Shown piece after piece: positions 1-11,791 of a stretch of 64,000 nt of DNA (positions within the stretch are counted from its first letter, which is position 1; every line of letters starts with the position of its first letter). A model generated the notes under the pieces. That model was not told the DNA's origin and did not search any database. It worked only from the letters and a program-made list of their open reading frames with translations. The DNA is from Chondrus crispus. Lineage: Eukaryota; Rhodophyta; Florideophyceae; Gigartinales; Gigartinaceae. Where the stretch lies: positions 147,155 through 211,154 of the forward strand of contig NW_005179031.1 of the NCBI RefSeq assembly GCF_000350225.1. Direction: 5' to 3'. A program made the position numbers and the translations under genes.

Positions 1-308
1 CCCCGGTCTTAACCCCTAAGTGGGACACCAGGACACCTGTCCCGCTACAGTAGCTGTTACATACGGTATACCAGCTACTGTACTAAATTGGCTAATTGGT
101 ACCATTAACCACTAATTGCTAATTACTTACCGGACGGGTCGCACGCGTGTGCCCGTGGCCAGGACCGGCGCCAACGGTTATGCCACGTGCACGCCGTGGA
201 GGTACTACTGTGCTTTCAGAGGGCGCGTGCACGATTACTACAGTAGTAACCGCCCGTCCAGGCGGTTCTCATCTCCCACCGGGGGTCGTGGTGTGGAATT
301 GTACCACA
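1..308 (-). mobile_element. LTR fragment, same group as element E's LTR
   Basis: The window opens inside an LTR. It ends at 299-308 with TTGTACCACA, the same terminal inverted-repeat end as element E's LTR at 59387-59396, preceded in both by AA. It also shares CTACAGTAGCTG and TACTGTACTAA segments with that LTR. The start lies outside the window, so length and completeness are unknown. It interrupts a retroelement coding fragment at 309. Orientation is inferred from the match to E. Confidence 0.6.
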
Positions 309-776
309 ACTTACACCACCGTTGAGCAAGCTCGCGTCCCTAAACAGCTTTTTCATTTCCGTCGCTGTGCCATGTGAAAAACGGTGCACCCGTTTAACCA
401 TATTCAGTTGTGTTCTTGCCGTTGGCGAGCCCATCACGCTACTCTTTGTTTCCATGGAATGCGGTATGATTTCAAAACGGATTCTTTCATTTCCGTCTTC
501 ATCCTGTGCGATGTAGGTACTGAACACTCTCTCTATCGTATCCCCAGGCCTTTTAAACACGATTCTCATTGGATAGGTTATGTTTATAGTATCTGCACAC
601 CTTTTTTTATCCAACTCTATCAACAGCGGTGAGTGTCCGTTGACTAGATCGAATGATATTAACGTTGGCTTTCCATTTTTGTCGTTAATTGTAAGGTCCC
701 AAGTGTAGTGCAATGTGCCTGTCAGGCCGGAACCAGGGTCCAACGGTCCAGCGACAACACAACCAACAAACAACAA
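309..776 (-). pseudogene. retroelement polyprotein fragment (protease-side to integrase zinc region)
   Basis: An open frame on the - strand reads through a segment containing FDLVNGHSPLLIELD and then VHRFSHGTATEMKKLFRDAS. The first resembles the region around the protease in some retroelement polyproteins. The second resembles the His-His part of an integrase zinc-binding domain (H-x3-H spacing, followed by a KKL-type helix). The frame is cut at its 3' side by the LTR ending at 308, so the Cys pair and catalytic core are missing. It is clearly different from the pol of elements A to E. It is a broken remnant; the assignment rests on motif resemblance only. Confidence 0.45.
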
Positions 777-1220
777 CCAACAAGAGTTGCCGACGGCACA
801 GCTCTACGGAGTGTCCGATTCTCCCTTTCCCTTTAAGTGGGTTTGCGGCCCACAGTGGCTCAAGTCCCTGATAGGGGGGGCAAAAGGAAGAGGCCCGCCC
901 CGGGACGAATGGTGGTAGAGTCTTGTACAGGCAGTTGCTCGGCGAGTTCGAGGCGGTGATTAGGAAGCCGTGCCTGATGGGTCGTAAAGCCAATGCTCGC
1001 GGAGCGCCTGTTACACCTTATACCCTTGATAAGGTCTTCGACGGGGGCGTCGCAACGCAGCCCGACGGGAATTAGCACCACACGTAGCAGCGCTACACCT
1101 CCGTACTGCCCGATGGCAAAGCACCGACACCGGAACGGTCGCAACCTGTATCCCATGGAACCAACACTGTCCTGTATACACAACAGGACCTTCGAGGGAG
1201 ACGTCGTCGCAACAGCCTCC
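777..1220. other. degenerate flank of the older retroelement, target of element A
   Basis: I see no convincing gene here. A stretch around 1080-1150 matches a stretch at about 14950-15030 on the other side of element A. Both contain AGCAGCGCTACAC, then GCCCGATGGC, then CGGTCGCAACC or CCCGTCGCAACC. With element A removed the two lie close together as a diverged tandem duplication. The last five bases (1216-1220, CCTCC) are the left target-site duplicate of A. Confidence 0.5.
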
Positions 1221-1877
1221 TGTGGTATAACCCCCCCTGGGGCCTTATTTTAGATTAGATCAACTCAGAATCGGATCAGTTACTGGAGGGCTCGATGCTC
1301 TACAGTACCACCACGTGTACCCCCAAGCACAGGGGGCGCACGTGTACACGTGTACGCGCGGAACGGAAGAGCGCGCACACACGTGGACTGTCAGCCCCGA
1401 TGGCTGACAGTATTACAGTGTCGACCGACCGCTACAGTACATCGGTACTGTACTATTATGATAGGTTATTATGTACATTAAATATGGAGCGGACCGGCGG
1501 CGGGGAGAGGGCGACAAGGAAGGACTTGTCGACGACCGAACGCCGAGGGCCGACTCCCCGCTTATTCTAACCGCGCGCTTTCGCCTTCGCGCGCGTTAGA
1601 CGACACTGAGCGCGGGTAGAGGACACGTGACGCACGCCCACGAGCCAGATCCACCTCCGCCCGTCGGTACTGGATCATTACCCAGTACCGCGCCGGGGCG
1701 TCGAGGCGTCGATCCGCTCGCGCGTGCGCGCGTCCTCCCCGATCCCGCTCTGCCACGCTACTCGGGCCCGTGCTCCGGTTCCGTAGTGGGTGTCCGTCTT
1801 CCCTTGTCTTCTCCCTCTCGAGGGTCTCCGCAAGAACTGAGTATACACCCCGCTCCGTTGGGGGTGTTTATACTACA
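1221..1877 (+). repeat. Element A 5' LTR
   Basis: 657 bp, with TG...CA ends embedded in inverted termini. Hairpins visible by eye: arms 1387-1396/1402-1411, 1433-1440/1445-1452, 1512-1518/1525-1531, about 1566-1600, 1665-1673/1682-1690, and about 1841-1875. CACGTG-type motifs cluster at about 1310-1385. An AT-rich TATA-like patch (ATTAAATATGG) lies near 1468. Transcription start and poly(A) sites cannot be placed from sequence alone. Confidence 0.95.
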
Positions 1878-1878
1878 G

Positions 1879-1894
1879 TGGTCTCCCGACCTAG
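1879..1894 (+). other. Element A primer-binding site candidate
   Basis: One base after the LTR, the 16 bases TGGTCTCCCGACCTAG begin with the TGG expected to pair with a tRNA 3' CCA end. The same 16 bases stand at the same place in elements B and C. I could not name the tRNA. Confidence 0.6.
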
Positions 1895-1957
1895 GAGGCC
1901 CTGGAGTTCGATCTCCGAGAAGACTTCCGCTTCCCTCCGCGAACCGATCGCGTCGAG

Positions 1958-4527
1958 ATGAGCCAAGAGCTCGAGCCGTTGATCCGCTCAGAAGCGGCGG
2001 ATCTGAGTCCGGCCGCTGTGCAGTCCCCATCCGCCCCGTCGAGCGACGGCGACGCAGGTCGTCGTGACAGCGAACCGTCGCTCGGTTCCTCCGAGGAAAG
2101 AACGGCGGCGATGTTCAAACGCATAGCCGAATACATCGAGGAAGTCCGTACTTCCCTTCGGATCGATGTATCGGACCATGTATACACTCGATGTATGGCC
2201 GAACTCCGCTCCCTGCGTGAAGGGAGGTTCGATAGAGTGACGCAGTCCTGAGAGAATCTCCGAGCACTGATCGACGAGTTACACTCGCGGATAGTGCTCG
2301 TCGAAGACTCCCGTCTCGCCTCGCCCGGACCTTCCGGGCAAGGTCGCCCTGAGAGGCTGACCTCGGTGAGACGACCCGAGGACCGAACCTCTCCGTCCGC
2401 AGAGCAATTGGGTGCGTTCGCGCACCTCTCCGCCGAGCTCAACGCCACCCGTCGGCGTACTCGTGACATAGAACGTACCATGGCCCAAGGGCTACCCGGT
2501 GCCCCCTCAAGAGGGCCCGTTGGTACCGTACCTCCGAGCGCCGCCGCCCCCGAAGGTTGGCGTCCGACTGATGCCGCTACCAGTCGGACTGCAGAAGGAA
2601 GCCGTCCTCTATAGACGCAAACTTCGCGTCTGAGACCCAAGCCTTGCCGCGTATCGCCGGAAGTAGGCGGCAAGTGGACCGTGTATCGTACGCGGACGAA
2701 CAGGACCGTGGAGGAGCCGCCCGCGGATCCGGAGAACCGACGTTCTCCGTCGATCCCCGCTGGGGCGGCTACCCGCCGGCGAGTTACGCCGAGCATCCAG
2801 GTCCGGTAGGCGTCCGTACGCTACTGGTTACCTCCTTCGGCACGCTGGGTCCCGCTGAATCCGGGCTCGAGCCGGTACATACGATGATTCAAGAGTTCAG
2901 CGCCGTTGCTGACTATCGTATGTACCGCTTGGATAACACCTCGAGGCTCGTTACTTCGGGTGACGCGGGACGGATCGCGAAGTACGTCCAACGCTGTCGT
3001 GGGATCCGTCCCACGATGCACAGCTTCGATGGTACCGACCCGATCCAGCTGCTGCCGTTTTTGAAGGATATCCGAATCACCTTCAACTTGCAACACCTGA
3101 CCGAAGGTGTTGCGGTACGAGTCCTCGCTCACTTCCTCGAGCGCGACGCGGAGCGCCTGTACACGGGTTATACGATGCGTGGCCTCCGCGCCGGCCAGCT
3201 CCACGACGACGTGAGCTGGCCGGGGCTCGTGAATCAATTCTTGAAACGGTACCTCACGGACGACGTGTTAGGTGAAGCGTATGACGCTGTCGCTACGGCG
3301 CGACAGCAATCGCATGAGATGGAAAGCACGTTTGCTGACCGACTCGAGACTGCCGCGTTCCGATGCACGGCAGTCTTCTCCTAACAGTCCCTCGCGCACT
3401 ACTTCGTGCGGGGACTTGCACCAGCAACCTGTCCCGCAGTATCCGAAACTGTGCAAAGGCTGCCAGACAGTCAGAAGACCGATCTTCCGACCATCTGCCG
3501 TATCGCCACGGCGGAAGGTACAATGTACCGCGCCCGGCGCGGTTTACCCCTGCCGGATTCGAAACCGGCAGGGAGGGCTGGCAGGACTACGAAGTCCGCC
3601 GCGACAAGTTCGCCCGCCTCGACCCTCCATATCGGGGGAGATGAGTGGCAGGCCGACCCTGTCCTCATTACGCAAGGAGTAGGGTCCGTGGGGGCACGAA
3701 CCCCCTCACCGATGTCGACCGGAACGACATCGAGTTACGCGACCGCGTTCGCGGCCACTCCAAGGGTGGCAAGGGGTACGGACCCCCGGGTCGCAGAGCT
3801 CGACATATCGAACCGAGATGCAGGAGGCGAAGCGCCTCGCGTGTCCCTCCTCACTGATGAGGAGGCGTGGCACACGGCGACCTTCGCCTCAACGGACGGC
3901 AGCGCGTACGTGTGCTGGCTATGCCGTACGTACGGGCATGCCATGTACGCGTGCCCGTTCCTGTCGCCGGAACAACGAATGTTCACGGCGTACAGGAACT
4001 ACCGCTACCAGATGGAGACGCGCCCCGATGCGCGTAATCTCCTCCGGCAAGCGGCGAGCGAGGGCTGTCCCCCGCGTCAAGGTTTCCCGAACCGGTCGGG
4101 TGGGGGCGCACGCTTCGCCCCGCGTGGAGGCGGGTACCGTCGTAACGAAGTCGATCGTCGGGATCGACCGGCCTACCGGCAGGCGGACACAAGGTACCCC
4201 CGACAAGGAGAAAGAGGGGACCGAGACCGTTCTCGGTTACCCCAACAGGTACAAAATGCGATAATGTACCTACAAGACTGGGCCGAAGATCCGTACCCTC
4301 TACCCACGGAGGGTCCCGAAGGAGAGCCGACACGCTTCGTCCCCCATATCCTGCGACGACCGGACGCCGCAGGTCAAGGCCCGGAAGTACCCGAGTACTT
4401 CTCCAAGGCCGCCGAGCCGCAGTGGGGGAATCGTCCCGACCCACGCGGCCGGCTACCAGAGGAAGACCTGGCCGTCGATAGCCAGGAGGTTAGCTCCGGT
4501 AGCACGGGTAGTTCGAAAAAAGGGTAA
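1958..4527 (+). pseudogene. gag: Element A gag (broken)
   Basis: The Gag reading starts at MSQELEP and ends at GSSKKG. The centre (about 2880-3400) holds the capsid-like region beginning YRMYRLDNTSRLV. A CX2CX4HX4C zinc knuckle (C-WL-C-RTYG-H-AMYA-C) lies near 3910-3955, followed by an Arg/Gly-rich tail typical of nucleocapsid RNA binding. Three lesions are visible against B and C: a TGA at 2249-2251 (TTA in the others), a one-base loss near 2608-2612, and a TAA at 3382-3384. The stop at 4525-4527 is the natural gag end shared by all three copies. Pol follows in the -1 frame. Confidence 0.9.
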
Positions 4528-4564
4528 AGACGGTTACGTACACGCGGTCGCGTGAGCCGTCTTT
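4516..4564 (+). promoter_or_regulatory. gag-pol -1 frameshift signal candidate (A6G3 run plus hairpin)
   Basis: The last gag codons are TCG AAA AAA GGG TAA. An 8-bp stem (4526-4533 with 4557-4564) starts at the stop codon and encloses a smaller hairpin (4541-4545 with 4550-4554). The -1 frame is open from here without a stop into pol. B and C have the same run and a 7- or 8-bp version of the same stem. The A run is not in the exact X-XXY-YYZ register, so slippage by a single P-site tRNA, or reinitiation at the pol ATG 140 nt downstream, are both possible. Confidence 0.55.
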
Positions 4565-4667
4565 TCCCCACGAAATAGACCCGACCCCGCGTGCTCGCCA
4601 AGGACACGGGGGGTATTGTCCGATAATACATCCCCCGCTACCGGAGGCGAGCACGGGAGCTCCTGTA

Positions 4668-7600
4668 ATGCCGATACAGGAGGGAGCGCACGTCGAGGCC
4701 TCCGAAGGCCCGACGTTAGGAGGACAAGACACCTGGACAGCCGACGTCCCGGTGAGGCGTAACAATTGCGACGGGGGCAACGACGACCGAAAAGATTCGG
4801 TCGACCCCCTGACTCCCGCGAGCCCAAGGTCGCGGGAGAAGGGTCCGTGTCGTACGGACTCGAATAATCCGAAGGGCGTCATTAATCCGCGGACGCCCCA
4901 AGAAAGGGGGAGAAGGAAACGGAAGCGGGGCCAGCACCGAAATGGAAGGCCCCGGCGGAACGACCTCACCGATAAGGCCGCCCCGAAGGTTGTCGACGGC
5001 GTCATTTGTCTCATGACGTCGAAGATTTACAACGTCCTCGGCTCGATAGCCACAGAGGGAAATGCATTTAAACCCCGCACGATCGCCGTTGATACGTGCT
5101 CGGGGTATAATCTGGTGAGGAAGGCCGACCTTCCCCCCGATTGGGCGCGTTACGTCGTGCACGACGCACCTCTGCCACGATTGGCAGGCGCGAATAGCAA
5201 CCCTCTCAAGCTTTCCGCCGTAGTCCGCCTGGCTGTGCGGTTGAGGAACACGGTGTTCTGAATTCCGTTCGTAGTCGCGGATCAGCTCGCCGTGCCGGTC
5301 CTTCTCGGCACGGCCTTCATCGATACGCATGTGTGATGTATCGACATCGAAGCTCAACGAATGGAGCTACGCCAAGGCGGTTCCGTCGCCATCGTCGACG
5401 GAAAGGGGGAGTCGACTCCCCCTACCAGGCGGCACGGGCGACACACGGGTCGGCCAGACGTACGCGAGGAGGCCCCGCAAGCGATCCGGATAGCCCGCTA
5501 GGTTACCATCCCCGCGATGTCAAAAGCCCGCGTGCGTGTGACAACCGCGGGGAGGGGCCTCGTGTTCCTGGAACCCAAGCCCTCACTCCAACACCGACAT
5601 GGAGTGAGGCTGACGAATGGCGTCGCGGAGGTGCTACCGAATCAGACCTTCGACGTCATCGTCGCGAATTTCTCACGACGAGAAAGGAGGCTTCCGAAGC
5701 ACACCGTCGTGGGATACGCGAAGCGCAACCCCCTCGCGATCCTCGCTCCCGAACGTAAGGTCGCTGAGGGGATGGCGCACGCGCTACATCTGACCGACTT
5801 GACCGATCAAGTCGGTGGGGTAGGAGTTGGCCGATCCAACTCCGACGATAAGACCACCGCCGGGGGCAGGGGGGTCGACCCGGACGAACGGTCACCTTTA
5901 TGCTAACCGACGGCGAGGAGTACTGTACTCCCCCAGCAAAAGGATCTCGAAAATCCACCGATGGATTGGGAAAAAGAGATTGACCTGTCATACATCGACG
6001 ATGACAAGCTCCGTGACCACGTACTCGAGATGCTCCGTAAGCACTCGAGTCTGTGGAGCAGTGCGCTTGGAACGATCCGAGCCACGGAGCACAGCATTTC
6101 CCTCGAACCGGGAACGAGACCGATTCGTTCTATGCCCTATCGGAAGGGCCCGGCCATGCGCGAAATGGTCGCGAAGGAGGTCGAAAAGATGTTGAACGCA
6201 GGGATTATAGAACCCGCGAGCACCGAGTGGGCGTCCCCCGTGGTGCTCGTACCAAAGAAAGACGGCTCTCTTCGGTTCTGCGTGGACTACCGGCGTCTCA
6301 ATGCGAAGAACGCAGCGGATTCGTATCCGCTACCGCGTATGGACGACTGCATCGACTCGTTAGGAGATGCAGCCGTCTTCACCACGTTGGACTGCAATTC
6401 CGGTTATTGGCAGATCCCGGTCGCTCCGGAAGACCGGGATAAGACCACGTTTACGACGCACTTGGGCACGTTTCGCCACTTGTGCATACCGTTTGGACTC
6501 AAAGGGGCACCGGCCACCTTCCAACGTGCGCTCGACATAATACTCTCCGGAGTCCGCTGGCAAATATGCCTCGTCTATCTCGACGACGTGATTGTGTTCT
6601 CCCGTACGCACGGAGAACACGCGAGGCATCTCGATATCGTCTTGAGCTTACTGCGGAGTTCCGGTATCTCCCTTAAGCTCAAAAAGTGAAGCTTCTTCCG
6701 ACCGAAGGTGCACTACCTGCGGCACGACATCTCCCCAGGCAAGTTGAGCGTGGCTGATACGGCGGCCGACGCTTTCAAGACGTTCACGTTCCCGAGGACG
6801 TTGATGCAAGTGCGCTCGTTCCTCGGGGCGTGTAACGTATACCGCCGATTCGTTAAGGGGTTCGCTAAGATAGCGCGTCCTCTGACCGACATGACGCGCA
6901 AGGATTCGGATCCTGACTTCTACAACCCCACGGAGCTGCAACTTCAAGCGTTCGAGAACCTTAAGAAGTGCATGATCGCTCCGCCGATCCTCGCGTTGCC
7001 CCGGCATGGTCGTCCGTACATGATAGACACCGACGCGAGTGCCTAACAACTCGGCTGCACCTTACTTCAGGAGCACGAAGAGCCGAACGACTGGCGCCCC
7101 GTGGGGTATTGGTCGTACTCACTGTCCGATAGTGAGCGCAACTACAGCGCCACCGAACGCGAATGCTTCGCCGTAGTGTGGGCCGTCCTCACACTACGGC
7201 CGTATGTAGAAGGCACGAAGTTCACCGTACGTACGGACCATGACGCCCTCCGATGGCTCATGTCCCTCACCGAGAGTTCCGGAAGACTCACCCGGTGGCG
7301 GCTACGTCTGGCTGAATACGATTTCACCATTCAGTACCGCCCCGGACGCGTGCATCAAGTGCCTGATGCCCTGTCACGACTCGTGTCGCCAAAGGTTGCC
7401 GATGACCCTCGCCCCACCGTCGAGGTGGATGACGACATCCCCACTTCCGACGGAAGCACGACAGTTCGAGACGTATCGAACGAGCTCAAGGACCACGCTT
7501 GTACTGCGAGCTGCGATCATCAGGCCGTCCATGTCTTCGTAACGAAACGGAACCAAGCCGAAGCCCGAACAAGATCGCGCGTAGGGAGGCGCGACGAACC

Positions 7601-9246
7601 GAGAGGCGACGACGAAGCCCCCACTCTCCAAGGACCCAATTCGGTTTGGGAGGAGAACGACGAGTTCGACGCCGCTGACATCCAGCGCGCCGAAGACCCC
7701 GAGGCAGGCGCGCTCTACTCCTCGGTCGCCCCACCGCAGGACGACCTTCCGGCCCCTCTTACGATAGAGGAGATAGCCCAGGAGCAACGCGTGGATGACT
7801 TCTGCCAAACCGTTTTGGCACGACAGTCAGAGTCCCGGGACTCCGCGTTCTTCGAGGACCACCAAGGGGTGCTCAAACGGAGACACCCCTTCGACCCTGA
7901 TATCGTTCAGGTGGTCGTACCTCGGACGCTCCGCGCCAGGCTCCTTCGCCTGTGCCACAACCGGGCCATCGCGGGGCACCCGGGCCAGAACCGTATGTAC
8001 TACGCACTTCGACGCGAGTACTACTGGCCCCACCTGGCCGCAGACGTCGCAGCCACGGTGCGAGGGCGTCGAACCTGAGCGATGAACCGGGTCAAGCTGG
8101 GGAAACATCTCAACCGATTGAGGTTGTTTCCAGCTACGAGGCCCCTCGAGAGCCTCGCAATCGACATCTTGGGGCCGCTCCCCAAGACGAAGACAGGAAA
8201 ACGGTTCCTGCTCGTGACTACGGACCGCTTCAGTAAGCTGACGCAAGTCGTGGCGCTCCGCACGATAACCGCATACACCGTCGCAGTTGCGTTCTGCGAG
8301 TCGTGGGTGTTTAAATACGGCGTCCCGCGCACGTTGCTGTCGGATAACGGACCGCAGTTCAACGCCAAGTTCTTCCACAGCATGTGCCGTGTTCTGGGGA
8401 TAACTAATATGTACACATGGGCATACCATCCCCAGACGAACGGGCAAGTTGAGCGATACAACCGAACGATCGCTGCGATGCTACGCAACTACGTAGGCGA
8501 GCATCAAGACGACTGGGACGTGTACGTGGGGCCGCTTACGTACGCGTATAACTCCCACGTACACCGCACCACCGGCACGACGCCGTTCGAGCTCGTGCTC
8601 AGCAGACCACCGCCGGAGTTCTCGCTTCGACGACCCGACGGTGACGCCCCCCTGCCGACAGAGGGGACCGAGGAACCGTGTTCGTCAAGACCTTAGATTC
8701 GACAATCCAGAAGGCCTACGGGAGCCTGCGTCGGACGCAGGCTCGCTACAAGCGCGACTTCGATAAGCGCATACGACGGATCAACTCGCGACTCCGTCCG
8801 GGAGAGTACGTATACCTCAACCCCACCGACGGGGGAAGACTTCGAACAAGCTCGCGTCCCCCGCGGTCGAACCCTACCGCGTCCTCGCGAACGACCGCCG
8901 AACCATCACGATCGATCGTGATGGGGTCACTGAGCGGGTCTCCGCAGACCGCTGCGTATACGCACCACCGCCGACGGACGCGCCACGGGGGAGCACAACA
9001 ACGCTAGCTGACCTTGCCGACAAGGTCAGAGAAGGAACACAGTACGCTGTCGAGCGACTACTGAAGCACCGAGATATGCAAGACGGAACTATCGAGTTCC
9101 TCATCAAGTGGGCGGATTACGACACGCCCACCTGGACTGCGCGGACTCACGTCCCGGAGGAGTTGGTGTCTCGTTACGCCCAACGCCTCCGGAGACGCAC
9201 CGGCATGGACCTCAACTCAAACGTGAACGCGGACGTTCACGCTTGA
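4668..9246 (+). pseudogene. pol: Element A pol (PR-RT-RNaseH-IN-chromodomain, broken)
   Basis: Domains in order: aspartic protease with DTCSG near 5093 and LLGTAF near 5305; reverse transcriptase from about 6000 to 6690 with YLDD at about 6577; RNase H (DTDASA near 7030, RTDHDALRWL near 7230); integrase zinc domain and core (AIDILG near 8160, SDNGPQF near 8340, GQVERYNRT near 8445); and a C-terminal chromodomain (about 9050-9200, FLIKWADYD). Stops lie at 5259, 5334, 5499, 5904, 6687, 7044 and 8076, and frameshifts near 8680 and 8835. The natural TGA at 9244-9246 overlaps the polypurine tract. The frame is open upstream to the end of gag. Confidence 0.92.
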
Positions 9247-9254
9247 GGAGGGGG
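9245..9254 (+). other. Element A internal polypurine tract after pol
   Basis: GAGGAGGGGG begins inside the pol stop codon and is followed by CCC. Upstream is the small hairpin GTGAACG/CGTTCAC. In a standard gypsy element a PPT sits next to the 3' LTR. Here 5 kb of extra DNA, including the aORF, lies between this tract and the LTR, and a second PPT stands next to the LTR. Confidence 0.6.
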
Positions 9255-9257
9255 CCC

Positions 9258-11791
9258 TCAACCGCTCCTTGGCGGATTAAAACGTCAGGCTGCATGAGCA
9301 GACCGGAAAGAGAGGGGTGGAAGGACAGCTGCTCTCATCGGAGGGTCACGCGATCGAATGACGCCCGACGTCAAGACGTATTGACGGACAGAGCCAGTGC
9401 CAGAGGGCGCGACGACGCCGGCACGCAAGCACAAGCGCTCGCGCTCTGTCATGATTAATCTCGACTCGCCCGCGGTTAGAGACAGGGGGTAGCATACGAA
9501 AGCAGAAGTGTCCCGAGGAGATCCCAGCTCTTACGAGAACCCACGAAGACGTCGAGACGTATCGGCACCCGAAATACAGGACAGGGATCGCCACCGCCGC
9601 CGGCAAGAGGCAGAGAAGAGACGGCAGTACGTTGGGCCTTACGCAAGTCGACCCTCGAACCGACGAGGAGAACGAAAAGGGAAACGGCCCTCTGAGCCGT
9701 AAGGAAGGCGACCCCCTCATATCGATAAGGGGCACACGGCTCGCCGCACAGACGCAAACAGACAGATCTTCAAGGAGGAGCGATCTCGCCCGAAGCCCCT
9801 AGAAGGCACGACAGCCAGGGGAGATGGCAAAGAGGAAAGACAAGGGTGTATTCACAACCTCGGTGCCGATTGAATACGGGGACGAACCCCGATGAGCGAG
9901 TATTACGTCGTCACAACCCCTCTACAGGTAGGAGACGCGCGCGGATGGCGAAGTCTGCATCTACGCACAAGGACACTCCCGTCAGGAAGAGCGCAACACC
10001 CTCCCTTTTCAACTTCGAGTCATTATCGACAACTGCCTCGCTTCCCTGTGGTGACGGGGGCCCCTTCCCCTACAGCGAAGACTTCCGCCTTCCGCCTCCG
10101 ATCTCGAACGAGAGCACGGCGGCGGACGGGATCGACGCATAAAAAAGGGAAGTCGGTGTAGGAAGGGGTGAGTAAGGAAGACGGAGCGCGAGGAGCGCCG
10201 GAAAAGTCCTCCGGGAGCGCCGCGGGCCGAGCTTGCGAGGCCCAGGCGCTTCCACGTGGACTTCATTTGCGAAAATTTTGGAATCTAAAATTTTTGTCAA
10301 ATTTTACAGCAAGGACGATGTCGTACGACACCCCTCGCCGGTCTGTGATCAGTGCCCACTGATCACGGACCCACTGATCACAGGGCCAAAAAATTTGGAA
10401 TCTAAAATTTTGTCAAAATTTACAGCAAGGACGATGTCGTACGACACCCCTCGCCGGTCTGTGATCAGTTACCACTGATCACAGACCCATTGATCACAGT
10501 GGGGCTGCGGGCGCGCCGGATACTTCACGGGACGACGAGAATGACAGGCAACCGCGCTGCCCACGACCCACGAGCGCTCTTACTTCGCTCCCGCCTCCAA
10601 GAAGACCAGACCCTTCGGGGCAGGACGTGTAGCGCTTTCGTTAACGACGGGGAGGGGCAGGTACACATACGTCAGGGCGGCGAGGGGCAGTACCGACCGC
10701 CCCGCGCTAACGCTCCCTTCCCCTGACGTCATGCCCGCAAGGGCGAGGCAGTGGTGGTCTCCCGTGATCCCTGACCCGGACTACTCCATGGATGCGGAAC
10801 GCTTAGTCGTCGCGCACGCAGCCACGCGCGGGCAGCGAGCACCACCAGCTCTGGTTTGCATGCTGTGTTGGGAGGCCGCGAGTCGGTACGAGGAAAGAAA
10901 AAAAATTTGAAGGAGGAGTAGGACAGTACCCGCCGCACCGAGCGGACGGGGACGAAGGCAACAAAGGCAAACATCTTTACGAATGGCACACGACGTCCCT
11001 GGTGATGACCCGGACCGCCTCAACGGCCGATATCGTGGCTACGGTCCGTACAGCCATGGTCGAACGACCCCGGGGGACAATACCCGGGGTGACGCGGAAC
11101 GTCGGCGTTCCGTGGCGGGCCCTCCGCGAGCTCCTCGACAGTGGGCATGGAGACCCTCTGATACGAGGCGCCTCCGCGAGCGGGGACCGCAGCTGCCCTC
11201 GAACCATACGGCACGAGGGGACTGGCCCCCGGAACGGCATACGGATCGGGCCATTTGCGTAGCTGGCGGACAGCCTCGTGCGCAGTAGAGGCCCGAGCAG
11301 CCCGCAAGCCGTCTCTTTCTTGACGGTACAGATCGTCAAGAGAGAGAAAAATGGGTCAGCGGATGTACGCGCGGGCAGCCGAGATGGTGCACACCGGGCG
11401 AAGACGCTACCCTCGATCCCCAGGTCGACGGGGTCGTTCCCACCACCTCCGTACCGCCCCACCGTCTGTGAACACGCACAAAACGCGACGGCGGGGGACG
11501 AGAGAAAAAGGGAGCTCGTTCCACACATACCCCGTACCGAAGAGTAGCCGATACAGACGCTGACGAGACGGCGGGGAAAACGCGGTTCCCCCTATTCGCT
11601 GTCCCACTCGGGGAAGGCACCGAAGGGGCGCATCGTGATGGAAGGAGAAGAGAATGAAAGTCGCCCGCTCGCGCGACAATAGAGGGACTCGACACGCAAC
11701 GAAGCACCCTGCGGGAAAGAGAAGAGAGCGGGCGAAAAAGGACTTTACGACATAGGAGAGAAGGGGCGGCGCTAGACGCTGCTCAAGACGG
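9258..11791. other. Element A non-coding spacer between pol and aORF
   Basis: About 2.5 kb with no supportable gene. It separates the 3' ends of the convergent pol and aORF. The first 60 bases resemble the same place in C (TCAACCGCTCCTT then GCGGATTAA, itself a small hairpin). The tandem repeat at 10263-10500 is the only strong structure. Many short ORFs here on both strands have no counterpart in B or C. Confidence 0.6.
10263..10500. repeat. 117-bp tandem duplication with palindromic TGATCA arms
   Basis: Two copies about 117 bp apart share the AT-rich GGAATCTAAAATTTT block (from 10280 and 10397), then ACAGCAAGGACGATGTCGTA, then CCCCTCGCCGGTCTG. Each copy ends in an inverted repeat with arms TGATCAGT and ACTGATCA (10346-10365 and 10462-10481), followed by further TGATCA half-sites. 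It is seen only in element A. Confidence 0.8.

Noticed and set aside
1891-2796. 301-codon - strand ORF opposite element A gag, and a similar + strand ORF at 38057-38830 opposite B gag
   Set aside because: These are complementary-strand shadows of gag in GC-rich DNA; they cross the primer-binding site and gag start and have no domain.
4716-5357. 213-codon - strand ORF opposite element A pol, with a counterpart at 49706-50347 opposite element C pol
   Set aside because: It lies fully within the pol N-terminal coding region and mirrors its codons. Conservation in A and C follows from pol conservation, and element B has no matching full-length version.
10346-10500. CRISPR-like array of short palindromic repeats
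   Set aside because: Only two long units with half-sites, no regular spacers, eukaryotic retroelement context.
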